Origin: UBA7446 sp964014735
GTDB taxonomy: Bacteria > Bacteroidota > Bacteroidia > Flavobacteriales > Flavobacteriaceae
Direction: 5' to 3'
Assembly (NCBI GenBank): GCA_964014735.1
Contig: CAXHBH010000037.1
Span: 1 to 11,727, forward strand
DNA length: 11,727 nt
The notes below the pieces were generated by a model. The model made no database searches. It worked only from the letters and a program-made list of their open reading frames with translations, and was not told where the DNA came from. Made by a program: the position numbers and the translations under genes. Positions 1-7,221 of the stretch are shown here, piece by piece; position 1 is the first letter of the stretch, and the number at the start of each line of letters is the position of its first letter.

Positions 1-773
1 TTCAAAATGGCAGTCAAATTGCTAGTCCATTCAGAGCGTTATGGTACAACTCTGATCTGGATAGTTTCATCAGCGGGGCTTATGGATCAAATGAACAACC
101 TAATTCTACTTCAGATGGAACTTATCTAAATGGTTCAAAGACAAGGGGATATAAATTTTCTCAAAATAGCAGACGAATGTACCAAAAAATTGCAGTTACG
201 TCTGGCACAGAATATACTTTCTCAATGGAATCACGATCAGAAGCCCAAGGAGTTAATTCTGAAGTTTTTATTTTAAATACGGAAATTACTGATGAAACTA
301 ACGTAGATGCTGTTGATCCACTCCTTGAGAACGATGTAGACGCATATTTTAAAGTTACTAATGATTTCAATTCGAGCAAGAGTAGTGCAACAGTTAATAC
401 TTTTACAACAAATACATTTAATTTCACTGCCTCTGCCGATTTTGTAGTTGTTTACATAAGATCATTGCAGAGTGTAGATAGCAGTCATGAAACATTTTTT
501 GATAATTTGTCACTTGTTGAGGCAAATACAGCCTCAACGGAAAATCTGTCTTCAGTTAATTTGAACTTATATCCAAACCCTACAAGTGATATTGTTCACA
601 TTGGTGGTGTTGACAGAGTCGATGCCATACGTTTGTATTCAATAAACGGTCAACTTGTTAAGAAATTAACTAATACTAATTCAATAAACTTAAGTAATCA
701 GAAAAAAGGTGTTTATTTGGTTGAAGTAATTGTTGAAGGTAAGACCTTAGTAAATAAATTGATCAAACGCTAA
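1..773 (+). CDS. Secreted T9SS cargo with carbohydrate-binding-like beta-sandwich (5' end missing)
   Basis: The reading frame is open from base 3 to the TAA at 771-773, so the gene begins left of the window and the ATG at 177 is only an internal Met. About 180 residues form a Ser/Thr/Asn-rich, beta-strand-rich stretch (for example YQKIAVTSGTEYTFSMESRS, then FFDNLSLVE). This is the usual look of a jelly-roll carbohydrate-binding module that closes with a DNLxxxE strand. The last ~75 residues match a type A T9SS C-terminal sorting domain: NLYPNPTSDIVHI, then IRLYSINGQLVKKL, then KKGVYLVEV and the terminal LIKR. The protein is therefore expected to cross the outer membrane and be attached to the surface or released. 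The catalytic part, if any, is off the window, so no enzyme activity can be assigned. The sorting domain is confident; the sugar-binding role is inferred from fold pattern and context. Confidence 0.85.
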   Translation, partial: QNGSQIASPFRALWYNSDLDSFISGAYGSNEQPNSTSDGTYLNGSKTRGYKFSQNSRRMYQKIAVTSGTEYTFSMESRSEAQGVNSEVFILNTEITDETNVDAVDPLLENDVDAYFKVTNDFNSSKSSATVNTFTTNTFNFTASADFVVVYIRSLQSVDSSHETFFDNLSLVEANTASTENLSSVNLNLYPNPTSDIVHIGGVDRVDAIRLYSINGQLVKKLTNTNSINLSNQKKGVYLVEVIVEGKTLVNKLIKR

Positions 774-792
774 GTTTTATTTATAAATTTAT

Positions 793-820
793 AAAAGCAC
801 TCCAAAAGAGTGCTTTTTTT
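793..820 (+). terminator. Rho-independent terminator after the T9SS cargo gene
   Basis: A perfect 10-bp stem (AAAAGCACTC at 793-802, GAGTGCTTTT at 808-817) encloses a 5-base loop and runs into seven T residues. It lies 20 bp past the stop of the left gene and 15 bp before the end of the converging PL6 gene. On the minus strand the stem is followed only by TTTT then ATAAATTT, so it may also stop PL6 transcripts, but less efficiently. Confidence 0.88.
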
Positions 821-834
821 ATTTTTAAAATTAA

Positions 835-3216
835 TTAATCTTTAAGACCTATATAGCCTACTCCATTTCTTGATTTTAACAAGGGGGACTTTTGATCGGC
901 GATGTATGCATTCTCATCAGACCATTTTGGTTTTTTGTACAACAAATTAGTGTCCATTACGCCCTTTAAAAATTTAGGGAATCCTACATCATGAAAAAGG
1001 CAATTATCTATCTTGTTTGCAGCACCAGATAGGCGCAATGGGATTTGTATTTTATAGCTATTCACAAATACAGAATTTGTAATTTTTACCTTATGTATTC
1101 CATTAGATACTATAATTTTTCCTTTCTCGCTGTTGTATACATTATCAAATACACAATGGTCAATTATAAGCTCCCCGCCAGGAAGGCTTATGTCGGAAGT
1201 TTTTCTTAAATAATTTACCGCGTGCTCTTCAATATCCTTAAAAACAGTATTGTTTAGTATAATAACATTTGCGTTGTATTTACCCATATTATCTTTATCG
1301 TACGATAAATTTAACCCACGATAGCTGTTTTCAAAACGTGTATTGGTAAAGCTAAGCGTGTCCGCTGTTGTACCTACATATGCCTTAAATATACTTCCAC
1401 CATTTTTAGTTTTGAAGTTTTGGAAAATACAATTATCAGCATAAATACTATATAGCCCAGATTCATTTTCAGAGGGCGATGTTAATGCATACTTAATTGC
1501 GTTTTGATCCAGGGCATCAAGAGTTAGGTTTTTCATCCTTAACTTCCCACCCTCAGTTACTTTAAAAAAATACATAAATGGGCTGTCCAAATCTTCCATA
1601 GATTTAAGCATGGTTGATCCATCGGGGGCGCCTTCAATGGTAATTTCCTTTTCGACCTTCATACTTTTTTCAATTTCGTATGTTGCACCTGCCAAACGGA
1701 TGGTAGAACCTGAAGATGCTTTGCCAATGGCACGCCTTAAATTTCCAGGACCAGGAAATACCTCAACAACAGCTGGTTTTTTTACACGAATTTTGATATT
1801 AGGCTTCCAACCTGGGCCGGCTCTTAGTTTTAATGCTTTTGGAATTTTAGTAGACCCTAAATTAAAGGCGCCTGCAGTTAGGTTGGATCTTGTCGCATTT
1901 AGTATGTCCCTAGCAGGGCTTTTAGCATTCTCACTAACATCTAATACGGAGTTATTTTCGGATGGAACAGGAATTGAAATATCATATGACCAATCTAATG
2001 ACGCTTTGGTAAAAAAGCGAGAATCTACGGGAATATTACTATCAACAATATTTCCGCTAAATTGAATACCATCAACACGATCTAAATACTCCGCTATTTT
2101 ACCGCCCTCAGTATTTAATACTAAATTGTTGGTGAACACAGAGTTGATAGCTGGTAAGGATAACTCAGCGCTCTTACCTGCACCAAAAGTAATGGGACTA
2201 CAATCAATGACCGTGTTGTTTTGAATCACAACATTCTTTACTTGATCATAGCGATTTAATGGAGAGTTTGGAACACCATTCATAACAACAATTGGCCCTC
2301 TGAAGAGAGTGCCTTTAAGACCAATCATCAAGTTGTTTTGAACCACATGCCCAGCATTAATAATACGAACACCACCAGTTTTTGACTTGCCGTTTCCAAC
2401 AAATACATTATTTTCTACAAGTGCATTGTTTCCGTGTCTAAGGGTCAATGTTCCCTCACTTTCAAGAAATAAGTTGTTGCGATAGATGTTATCTCCGGAT
2501 TTGTTTGAAATGATTTCAGATTCTCCATTACAGCCCTTAAAAATGTTATTTTCAATGAGAGTTTTAGAAGAGCTGCGAGAGTAAGTACTTGTACCAACTC
2601 GAATGGTTTCGCCCCCATTTTCACCTAATTCAGGTCGTGATCCAAAATAATTGTGGTCAATCCTATGGCTGTTGTCCTGGTGCTCTATATCCCGTAAAAC
2701 CACAACTAAAGTGGTTCCACGTGATTCCTTTCCTGTAAAGTTGTTGTGGTCTACGCGGTTGTTTTTACCATATAAATCAACCCAATGATTACTGATATCT
2801 TCAGCAGTATCAAAATATGAGATGGTGGAGTTGGTAAACCTACAGTTATATGCAAATATTTTTGAGTTTCTTCTAAACTGTACAACGTGTTTTTTTGTTG
2901 TCATACCATCTTTAAACCATAAACCACTAACGATGACATAAGTCCCATAAATGCTCAAACTTGAATCGCCCGTAATCAAAACTTTGCCTGGTGTTTCGGC
3001 TTTTACAATAATTGGGTTTTGTTTGGTTCCATTGCCAAATGCATTGAGCGTAACATCTTTCCACTCTCCATTCTTTAAAATTATAGTTCCTCCAGTGCTT
3101 ACTTTTTTAATGGCCGAATTGTACTCATCTATTGTAGAAACCGTAATGGATTGGGCAGTTGCAAAAAAAATTGAAAAAAGGAGTAAAACAGTTATTCTTT
3201 TGAGTAAAATTTCCAT
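835..3216 (-). CDS. Polysaccharide lyase family 6 (alginate lyase / chondroitinase B-like), two-domain
   Basis: A 793-residue secreted lyase that should cleave uronic-acid-containing chains by beta-elimination. Residues 1-22 are a signal peptide (KR, hydrophobic core, ATAQS), giving a periplasmic or outer-envelope location; there is no T9SS tail. Residues ~25-450 form a parallel beta-helix with many NN-type turns and the PL6 signatures: NGGETIRVG (200-208), CNGESEIISNKS (229-240) and LTLRHGN (257-263). By comparison with the known two-domain enzyme AlyGC, E232 and E234 fit the calcium ligands and K239 and R260 the catalytic Lys and Arg; the 21-residue Lys-to-Arg spacing is the one I recall for AlyGC. 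Residues ~481-793 form a second beta-helix without these motifs. The family covers alginate (G or MG) lyases and dermatan-sulfate lyases, so substrate is open. It is transcribed divergently from the uronate operon. Confidence 0.93.
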   Translation of the reverse strand: MEILLKRITVLLLFSIFFATAQSITVSTIDEYNSAIKKVSTGGTIILKNGEWKDVTLNAFGNGTKQNPIIVKAETPGKVLITGDSSLSIYGTYVIVSGLWFKDGMTTKKHVVQFRRNSKIFAYNCRFTNSTISYFDTAEDISNHWVDLYGKNNRVDHNNFTGKESRGTTLVVVLRDIEHQDNSHRIDHNYFGSRPELGENGGETIRVGTSTYSRSSSKTLIENNIFKGCNGESEIISNKSGDNIYRNNLFLESEGTLTLRHGNNALVENNVFVGNGKSKTGGVRIINAGHVVQNNLMIGLKGTLFRGPIVVMNGVPNSPLNRYDQVKNVVIQNNTVIDCSPITFGAGKSAELSLPAINSVFTNNLVLNTEGGKIAEYLDRVDGIQFSGNIVDSNIPVDSRFFTKASLDWSYDISIPVPSENNSVLDVSENAKSPARDILNATRSNLTAGAFNLGSTKIPKALKLRAGPGWKPNIKIRVKKPAVVEVFPGPGNLRRAIGKASSGSTIRLAGATYEIEKSMKVEKEITIEGAPDGSTMLKSMEDLDSPFMYFFKVTEGGKLRMKNLTLDALDQNAIKYALTSPSENESGLYSIYADNCIFQNFKTKNGGSIFKAYVGTTADTLSFTNTRFENSYRGLNLSYDKDNMGKYNANVIILNNTVFKDIEEHAVNYLRKTSDISLPGGELIIDHCVFDNVYNSEKGKIIVSNGIHKVKITNSVFVNSYKIQIPLRLSGAANKIDNCLFHDVGFPKFLKGVMDTNLLYKKPKWSDENAYIADQKSPLLKSRNGVGYIGLKD

Positions 3217-3320
3217 TAATATTTTGCTTAATTATTAAAGTAATTCAATTTAATCAAAATGTTGGTATTCTTCTAAAAATTAAAAACATCAGCTCTAAAA
3301 TATGAACAATATTAAGCACT

Positions 3321-3332
3321 TTGTGTACGCAA
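3321..3332. promoter_or_regulatory. Candidate operator half of a pair (TTGTGTACGCAA)
   Basis: This 12-bp imperfect palindrome (five of six base pairs symmetric) is centred on GTAC, with TTG and CAA ends. Its outline resembles the TTG...CAA frame of GntR/FadR-type uronate operators such as the UxuR site of E. coli, but the inner bases differ. No regulator gene is in the window, so the binding protein is unknown. Confidence 0.35.
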
Positions 3333-3372
3333 CGATATTTATTAATTATGTGTGTTTATATGCGGTAAAGTA

Positions 3373-3380
3373 TTGTACAA
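3373..3380. promoter_or_regulatory. Second candidate operator (TTGTACAA), overlapping the PL6 promoter
   Basis: This perfect 8-bp palindrome has the same TTG...GTAC...CAA elements as the one at 3321-3332. Its centre is exactly 50 bp from the other. It overlaps the candidate -7 element of the PL6 promoter (3378-3385), a position suited to repression. Confidence 0.35.
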
Positions 3381-3410
3381 AATTAGTTGTGGAATAATGC
3401 CAAATACAAA
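3378..3410 (-). promoter_or_regulatory. Candidate promoter for the PL6 gene
   Basis: Read on the minus strand, TAATTTTG (3385 down to 3378) is a full match to the Bacteroidota -7 consensus TAnnTTTG. Upstream there is TTTG at 3410-3407 (21-bp spacer) and another at 3404-3401 (15-bp spacer); only the first fits the usual range. It would give an untranslated leader of about 150 bases before the PL6 start. Confidence 0.45.
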
Positions 3411-3473
3411 GAAGTGAAGCGCATTAAATATGTTTCTTTTAAATTTACTTTAAATTCACACAAAAGATTAAAA

Positions 3474-4301
3474 ATGGGTAAAACAATTGTATTGACAGGA
3501 GCCGGCGGGGTTTTGTGTGGCAAACTAGCTGAGGCACTTGCTCAAGAAGGACATAAAATTGCTGTATTAGACCTGCGAAAGGAGGCCGCAGATGCAGTTG
3601 TAGCACGTATTAAAGCAAATGGTGGAAATGCCATTGGCCAGGCTGCTAATGTTTTAGAAAAAGACACTTTGATGCGTGCTAAAGAAGCGATTAATAAAGC
3701 CTTTGGCAAAATAGATATTTTGATAAATGGCGCTGGTGGAAATCACCCGATGGGAACAACTTCAAATCCGTTCTTTGCCCTGGAAGATATGGAGAATAAA
3801 AACGAAGGGTTTAAAACTTTTTTTGACTTAGACCCTAAGGGTATTGAGTTTACATTTAATCTAAATTTTCTTGGCACCTTACTTCCAACACAGGTTTTTG
3901 CGCAAGATATGGTAGGTCAGGAAAATTGTAGTATCCTGAATATTTCGTCTATGAATGCCTTTACTCCATTGACAAAAATTCCTGCATATAGTGGAGCCAA
4001 AGCTGCTGTATCTAATTTCACACAATGGTTGGCAGTTCATTTTTCTAAAGTAGGTATCCGCGTAAATGCCCTTGCTCCTGGGTTTTTCCTTACCGATCAG
4101 AACAGAACACTGTTAACAAATACGGATGGAAGTTTAACACAACGAGGACAACAAATTATTGATCAAACTCCTATGGGGCGCTATGGTACACCTGATGACT
4201 TGGTTGGCACTACCCTATGGCTTTGTGGTGAGGGATCAAAGTTCGTTACTGGAGTAGTAATTCCTATTGATGGAGGGTTTGCCGCATATAGTGGCGTTTA
4301 A
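3474..4301 (+). CDS. SDR-family D-mannonate oxidoreductase (fructuronate reductase)
   Basis: A 275-residue cytoplasmic short-chain dehydrogenase expected to interconvert D-fructuronate and D-mannonate with NAD(H). The Rossmann cofactor loop is TGAGGVLCG (8-16). D33 at the end of the second strand favours NAD over NADP. NGAG (85-88) is the NAG-type motif, S158 or S159 is the catalytic Ser, and YSGAK (172-176) gives the catalytic Tyr and Lys. The long insert around 95-125 (GNHPMGTTSNPFF ... FFDLDPKGIEFTFNLN) is typical of the SDR mannonate oxidoreductase group, which is unrelated in fold to E. coli UxuB. A TTG at 3387 would add 29 unmatched residues; the ATG at 3474 follows an A-rich tract and starts directly at the first beta-strand, so it was chosen. 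The UxuA gene follows after 11 bp, which strongly supports this role over a general 3-ketoacyl reductase or a KduD-type enzyme. Confidence 0.88.
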   Translation: MGKTIVLTGAGGVLCGKLAEALAQEGHKIAVLDLRKEAADAVVARIKANGGNAIGQAANVLEKDTLMRAKEAINKAFGKIDILINGAGGNHPMGTTSNPFFALEDMENKNEGFKTFFDLDPKGIEFTFNLNFLGTLLPTQVFAQDMVGQENCSILNISSMNAFTPLTKIPAYSGAKAAVSNFTQWLAVHFSKVGIRVNALAPGFFLTDQNRTLLTNTDGSLTQRGQQIIDQTPMGRYGTPDDLVGTTLWLCGEGSKFVTGVVIPIDGGFAAYSGV

Positions 4302-4312
4302 TATTTAATAAT

Positions 4313-5500
4313 ATGCATATTTCACTAGAACAAACTTGGCGCTGGTATGGTCCTAATGACCCTGTGTCTCTGTTGGACATCAAGCAAGCAGGTGCAACAG
4401 GAATCGTTTCTGCACTTCATCAAATTCCTAATGGAGTTGTTTGGCCAATTAATGAAATAAAAAAGCGGCAAGCTGAAATTGCAAAAGCAGGACTTACTTG
4501 GTCAGTTGTTGAAAGCGTACCAGTACATGAAAATATCAAAACCAAATCTGGAAACTACCAAACGTACATAAACAACTACAAACAAACACTTTTAAATTTA
4601 GGAGCGTGTGGTATCGATATTGTTTGTTACAACTTTATGCCTGTTTTAGACTGGACACGCACAAACCTAGATTATGAAGTTTCAGATTCATCGATGGCAC
4701 TGCGATTTGAAGCTGCTGCTTTTGCTGCTTTTGAATTGTTTTTACTAAAAAGGCCTGGTGCAGCAGAAGCTCACTCTAAATCAGAGATTATAGCAGCTAA
4801 AAAGTATCTTGAAAATAGTTCAGTGGAACAACAACAAAAATTAATTAAAAATATTATCGCTGGACTACCGGGAGCTGAAGAGGGTTACACTTTAAAAGAG
4901 TTCAACCAAATATTAGCGACTTACAAAAACATAGGGGCAAAAGAACTAAAGGCAAATCTATTTTCTTTTGTCGCAGAGATAATTCCTGCTGCTGAACAAG
5001 CAGGGGTTCTGATGTGTATTCATCCCGATGATCCGCCTTATCCCATTCTTGGATTACCCAGAGTATTAAGTACTGAACAAGATGTCATCGACCTATACGA
5101 TGCAGTTAAAAGTCCCAACAATGGTCTGACTTTTTGCACGGGTTCTTTTGGTGTTCGAGCGGATAATGACTTGGTGGGTATGGTAAAACGGTTGGGGAGC
5201 CGTATCCATTTTATTCATTTGCGCGCAACCAAAAGAGATAAAAACGGAAACTTCCACGAGGCCAACCATTTAGAAGGTGATGTGGATATGTTTGGTGTTA
5301 TGAAGGCTCTGATTGAGGAACAAATACTACGACAAAAAAATGGTAGAAAAGATATTTGCATGCCTTTTAGACCTGATCATGGTCATAAAATGCTTGACGA
5401 TTTAAGTAAAAAAACAAATCCGGGATATTCAGGTATAGGACGTTTACGTGGCTTAGCTGAGTTAAGAGGTTTGGAGCTAGGTATCAGACAATCCTTGTAA
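4313..5500 (+). CDS. uxuA: Mannonate dehydratase UxuA
   Basis: A 395-residue cytoplasmic enzyme that dehydrates D-mannonate to 2-keto-3-deoxy-D-gluconate (KDG) and needs Fe2+ or Mn2+. The N-terminus EQTWRWYGPNDPVSL is the family hallmark and fixes the ATG at 4313. Further signatures are QIPNGVVWP (37-45), CYNFMPVLDWTRT (105-117), IHPDDPP (236-242), FCTGSFGVR (274-282), HLRATKR (302-308) and MPFRPDHGHKM (350-360). H237, C275, H302 and D355 are placed as the metal ligands seen in solved family members. Length equals the family norm and no key motif is missing. It acts directly after the product of the preceding gene. KDG kinase and KDPG aldolase, needed to finish the pathway, are not in this window. 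Confidence 0.97.
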   Translation: MHISLEQTWRWYGPNDPVSLLDIKQAGATGIVSALHQIPNGVVWPINEIKKRQAEIAKAGLTWSVVESVPVHENIKTKSGNYQTYINNYKQTLLNLGACGIDIVCYNFMPVLDWTRTNLDYEVSDSSMALRFEAAAFAAFELFLLKRPGAAEAHSKSEIIAAKKYLENSSVEQQQKLIKNIIAGLPGAEEGYTLKEFNQILATYKNIGAKELKANLFSFVAEIIPAAEQAGVLMCIHPDDPPYPILGLPRVLSTEQDVIDLYDAVKSPNNGLTFCTGSFGVRADNDLVGMVKRLGSRIHFIHLRATKRDKNGNFHEANHLEGDVDMFGVMKALIEEQILRQKNGRKDICMPFRPDHGHKMLDDLSKKTNPGYSGIGRLRGLAELRGLELGIRQSL

Positions 5501-5540
5501 CTAATTTAAAAATTTTGTGATCAAACACAGAGATAAAAAA

Positions 5541-7199
5541 ATGATGAATAAACACTTTAAAATAGCAACAAAGATTTTAGGTAAAATGATTAATGTTTTT
5601 CTTGTGCTTATAGTTTTATCGTGCCAAAATACGTTTGCTCAAATTGTAGAAGAACCAAAAAAACCTAATGTACTTTTTATTATTGTTGATGACTTAAAAC
5701 CAATTTTAGGATGCTACGGAGATCCATTTGTAAAAACTCCTAACATAGACCAATTTGCAAAAGAAGGAGTCGTTTTTACAAATACATATTGCCAACAAGC
5801 TGTTTGTGGCCCATCAAGGGCAAGTTTTCTTACAGGAATGAGGCCTGACTACACAGGAGTATGGGACCTAGAAACTGAAATGCGGAATATTAATCCTGAG
5901 ATTCTTTCAATGCCTCAATTTTTCAAACAAAACGGATATATAACCGCTGGGATAGGGAAAGTGTTTGATTCAAGAAGTGTTGATGAAAATATCGATAAGC
6001 CTTCTTGGAGTATTCCATTTTATAAAAAATCTAATGACTACTACCCAAAAGAAATGGGAAAGGCCAAAGGAAGGTATCGAGGTGTAAAAGTTTTGGAAGA
6101 AATAGAGATATATGAGAAAATAGGTGGAGCTAAGGGGCTAACCGGAAAGGAATTGAGTAATTTTATTAAAATCAATGCCAAACCATCTGTTGAGTCTCTT
6201 GATATTCCAGATAATGCCTACATTGATGGTGCTACTGTTCTTCATTCAAAAGACATCCTCAAAGTACTTAAAGAAAATGCAAAACCCTTTTTTTTCGCTG
6301 TTGGCATAACGAAGCCTCATTTACCATTTGCAGTCCCAAAAAAGTATTGGGATTTATATAACCGAGACGAAATACAGTTAGCTGAATTTAGAGAAAATGC
6401 AAATAATAGTCCTTTAGTAGCTTATCACGGTGCGGGAGAACTTTATAAATATACTGATATCCCACCAATTGCATCTTTCTCTGACGTAAAAGGAGGAATG
6501 GAGCTGCCTTTTGATAAGCAAAAAGAATTGATTCATGGTTATTATGCATCCGTATCATATGCTGATGCATTAATTGGAAAGCTCATAAGTACATTAGAAT
6601 CGCTTGATTTAAAAGACAATACAATAGTTACAATTATTGGGGATCATGGGTGGCACTTAGGAGACCACAACCTCTGGTGTAAACATTCTAACTTTGAGCA
6701 AGCAACTCGGATTCCAATGATATTTAAAATCCCTGGTATAAAAGCATCAAAAACAAGTGCACTTGCTGAAGCCGTTGATATCTTTCCAACGCTGTGTGAT
6801 GCCACAGGAATAAAAATCCCAGAACAACTACAAGGGGCAAGCCTAATTCCTATTTTGATGGAAACTAAAAGTAAAGTGAAAGATTATGCTGTTAGCCAAT
6901 ATAGAAGGGGTAAAAATATGAGAACCTTTGGGTATTCAATTCGAACAGAACGTTATCGTTTGACACTCTGGATGAAGGATTTTTATAGGCTTTATAAACC
7001 CTTTGACGAAGGGTATATTGTTTCAGGTGAATTGTATGATTATGACAATGATCCGCTGGAAACTGAAAATTATTACAACAATAAAGAATACGTTAGCGTA
7101 AAAAAGGAACTTGTAGACTTTTTTGCTGAATATGCCAAACAACAGAACGAAGAACTTAAAACGTCAAAAGCTAACCGTGTTTATACTAAAAACTTATAA
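5541..7199 (+). CDS. Exported type I sulfatase, iduronate-2-sulfatase-like
   Basis: A 552-residue sulfatase predicted to remove sulfate esters from sugar residues of the target polysaccharide. Numbered from the ATG at 5541: D50 and D51 (IIVDDLKP) are metal ligands; C89 in CGPSRASFLTG is the Cys converted to formylglycine, followed by R93; GKVFD (K140), KPHLP (K258, H260), DHGWHLGDH (D368, H369) and CKHS (K381) complete the active site. The VDDLKP...LGCYG, MRPDYTGVWD and DHGWHLGDHNLW set is characteristic of the iduronate-2-sulfatase branch (SulfAtlas S1_7-like). A GTG at 5517 adds eight charged residues, while ATGs at 5541 or 5586 precede a normal export signal, so the start is uncertain between those two. 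The signal ends either NTFAQ (signal peptidase I) or VLSC (weak lipobox). Its maturase is not in the window. The exact sulfated sugar cannot be read from sequence. Confidence 0.93.
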   Translation: MMNKHFKIATKILGKMINVFLVLIVLSCQNTFAQIVEEPKKPNVLFIIVDDLKPILGCYGDPFVKTPNIDQFAKEGVVFTNTYCQQAVCGPSRASFLTGMRPDYTGVWDLETEMRNINPEILSMPQFFKQNGYITAGIGKVFDSRSVDENIDKPSWSIPFYKKSNDYYPKEMGKAKGRYRGVKVLEEIEIYEKIGGAKGLTGKELSNFIKINAKPSVESLDIPDNAYIDGATVLHSKDILKVLKENAKPFFFAVGITKPHLPFAVPKKYWDLYNRDEIQLAEFRENANNSPLVAYHGAGELYKYTDIPPIASFSDVKGGMELPFDKQKELIHGYYASVSYADALIGKLISTLESLDLKDNTIVTIIGDHGWHLGDHNLWCKHSNFEQATRIPMIFKIPGIKASKTSALAEAVDIFPTLCDATGIKIPEQLQGASLIPILMETKSKVKDYAVSQYRRGKNMRTFGYSIRTERYRLTLWMKDFYRLYKPFDEGYIVSGELYDYDNDPLETENYYNNKEYVSVKKELVDFFAEYAKQQNEELKTSKANRVYTKNL

Positions 7200-7221
7200 T
7201 TCGTTATTTTAAACATTCTCT

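Larger units (their letters stand above)
3217..3473. promoter_or_regulatory. Divergent control region between the PL6 gene and the uronate operon
   Basis: This 257-bp AT-rich stretch has no convincing gene and must carry the start signals for both the PL6 gene (leftward) and the five-gene operon (rightward). It contains two GTAC-centred palindromes and one good match to the Bacteroidota -7 element pointing toward PL6. For the rightward operon I found no clean TAnnTTTG; the nearest is TATGTTTC at 3429-3436, without a properly spaced TTG upstream. The arrangement implies shared regulation of depolymerase and catabolic genes. Confidence 0.7.

Noticed and set aside
1610..2065. Plus-strand open frame of 151 codons inside the PL6 gene
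   Set aside because: It lies antisense within a confidently assigned lyase, has no recognisable motif, and its composition is that of a reversed beta-helix gene.
3387..3473. N-terminal extension of the SDR protein from a TTG
   Set aside because: It adds 29 residues with no family match ahead of the Rossmann strand, and the ATG at 3474 has an A-rich leader typical of this phylum.
3474..4301. SDR read as a DEH reductase of the alginate pathway or as KduD
   Set aside because: The insert around residues 95-125 and the immediate UxuA neighbour fit the mannonate oxidoreductase group better, though biochemical proof is lacking.
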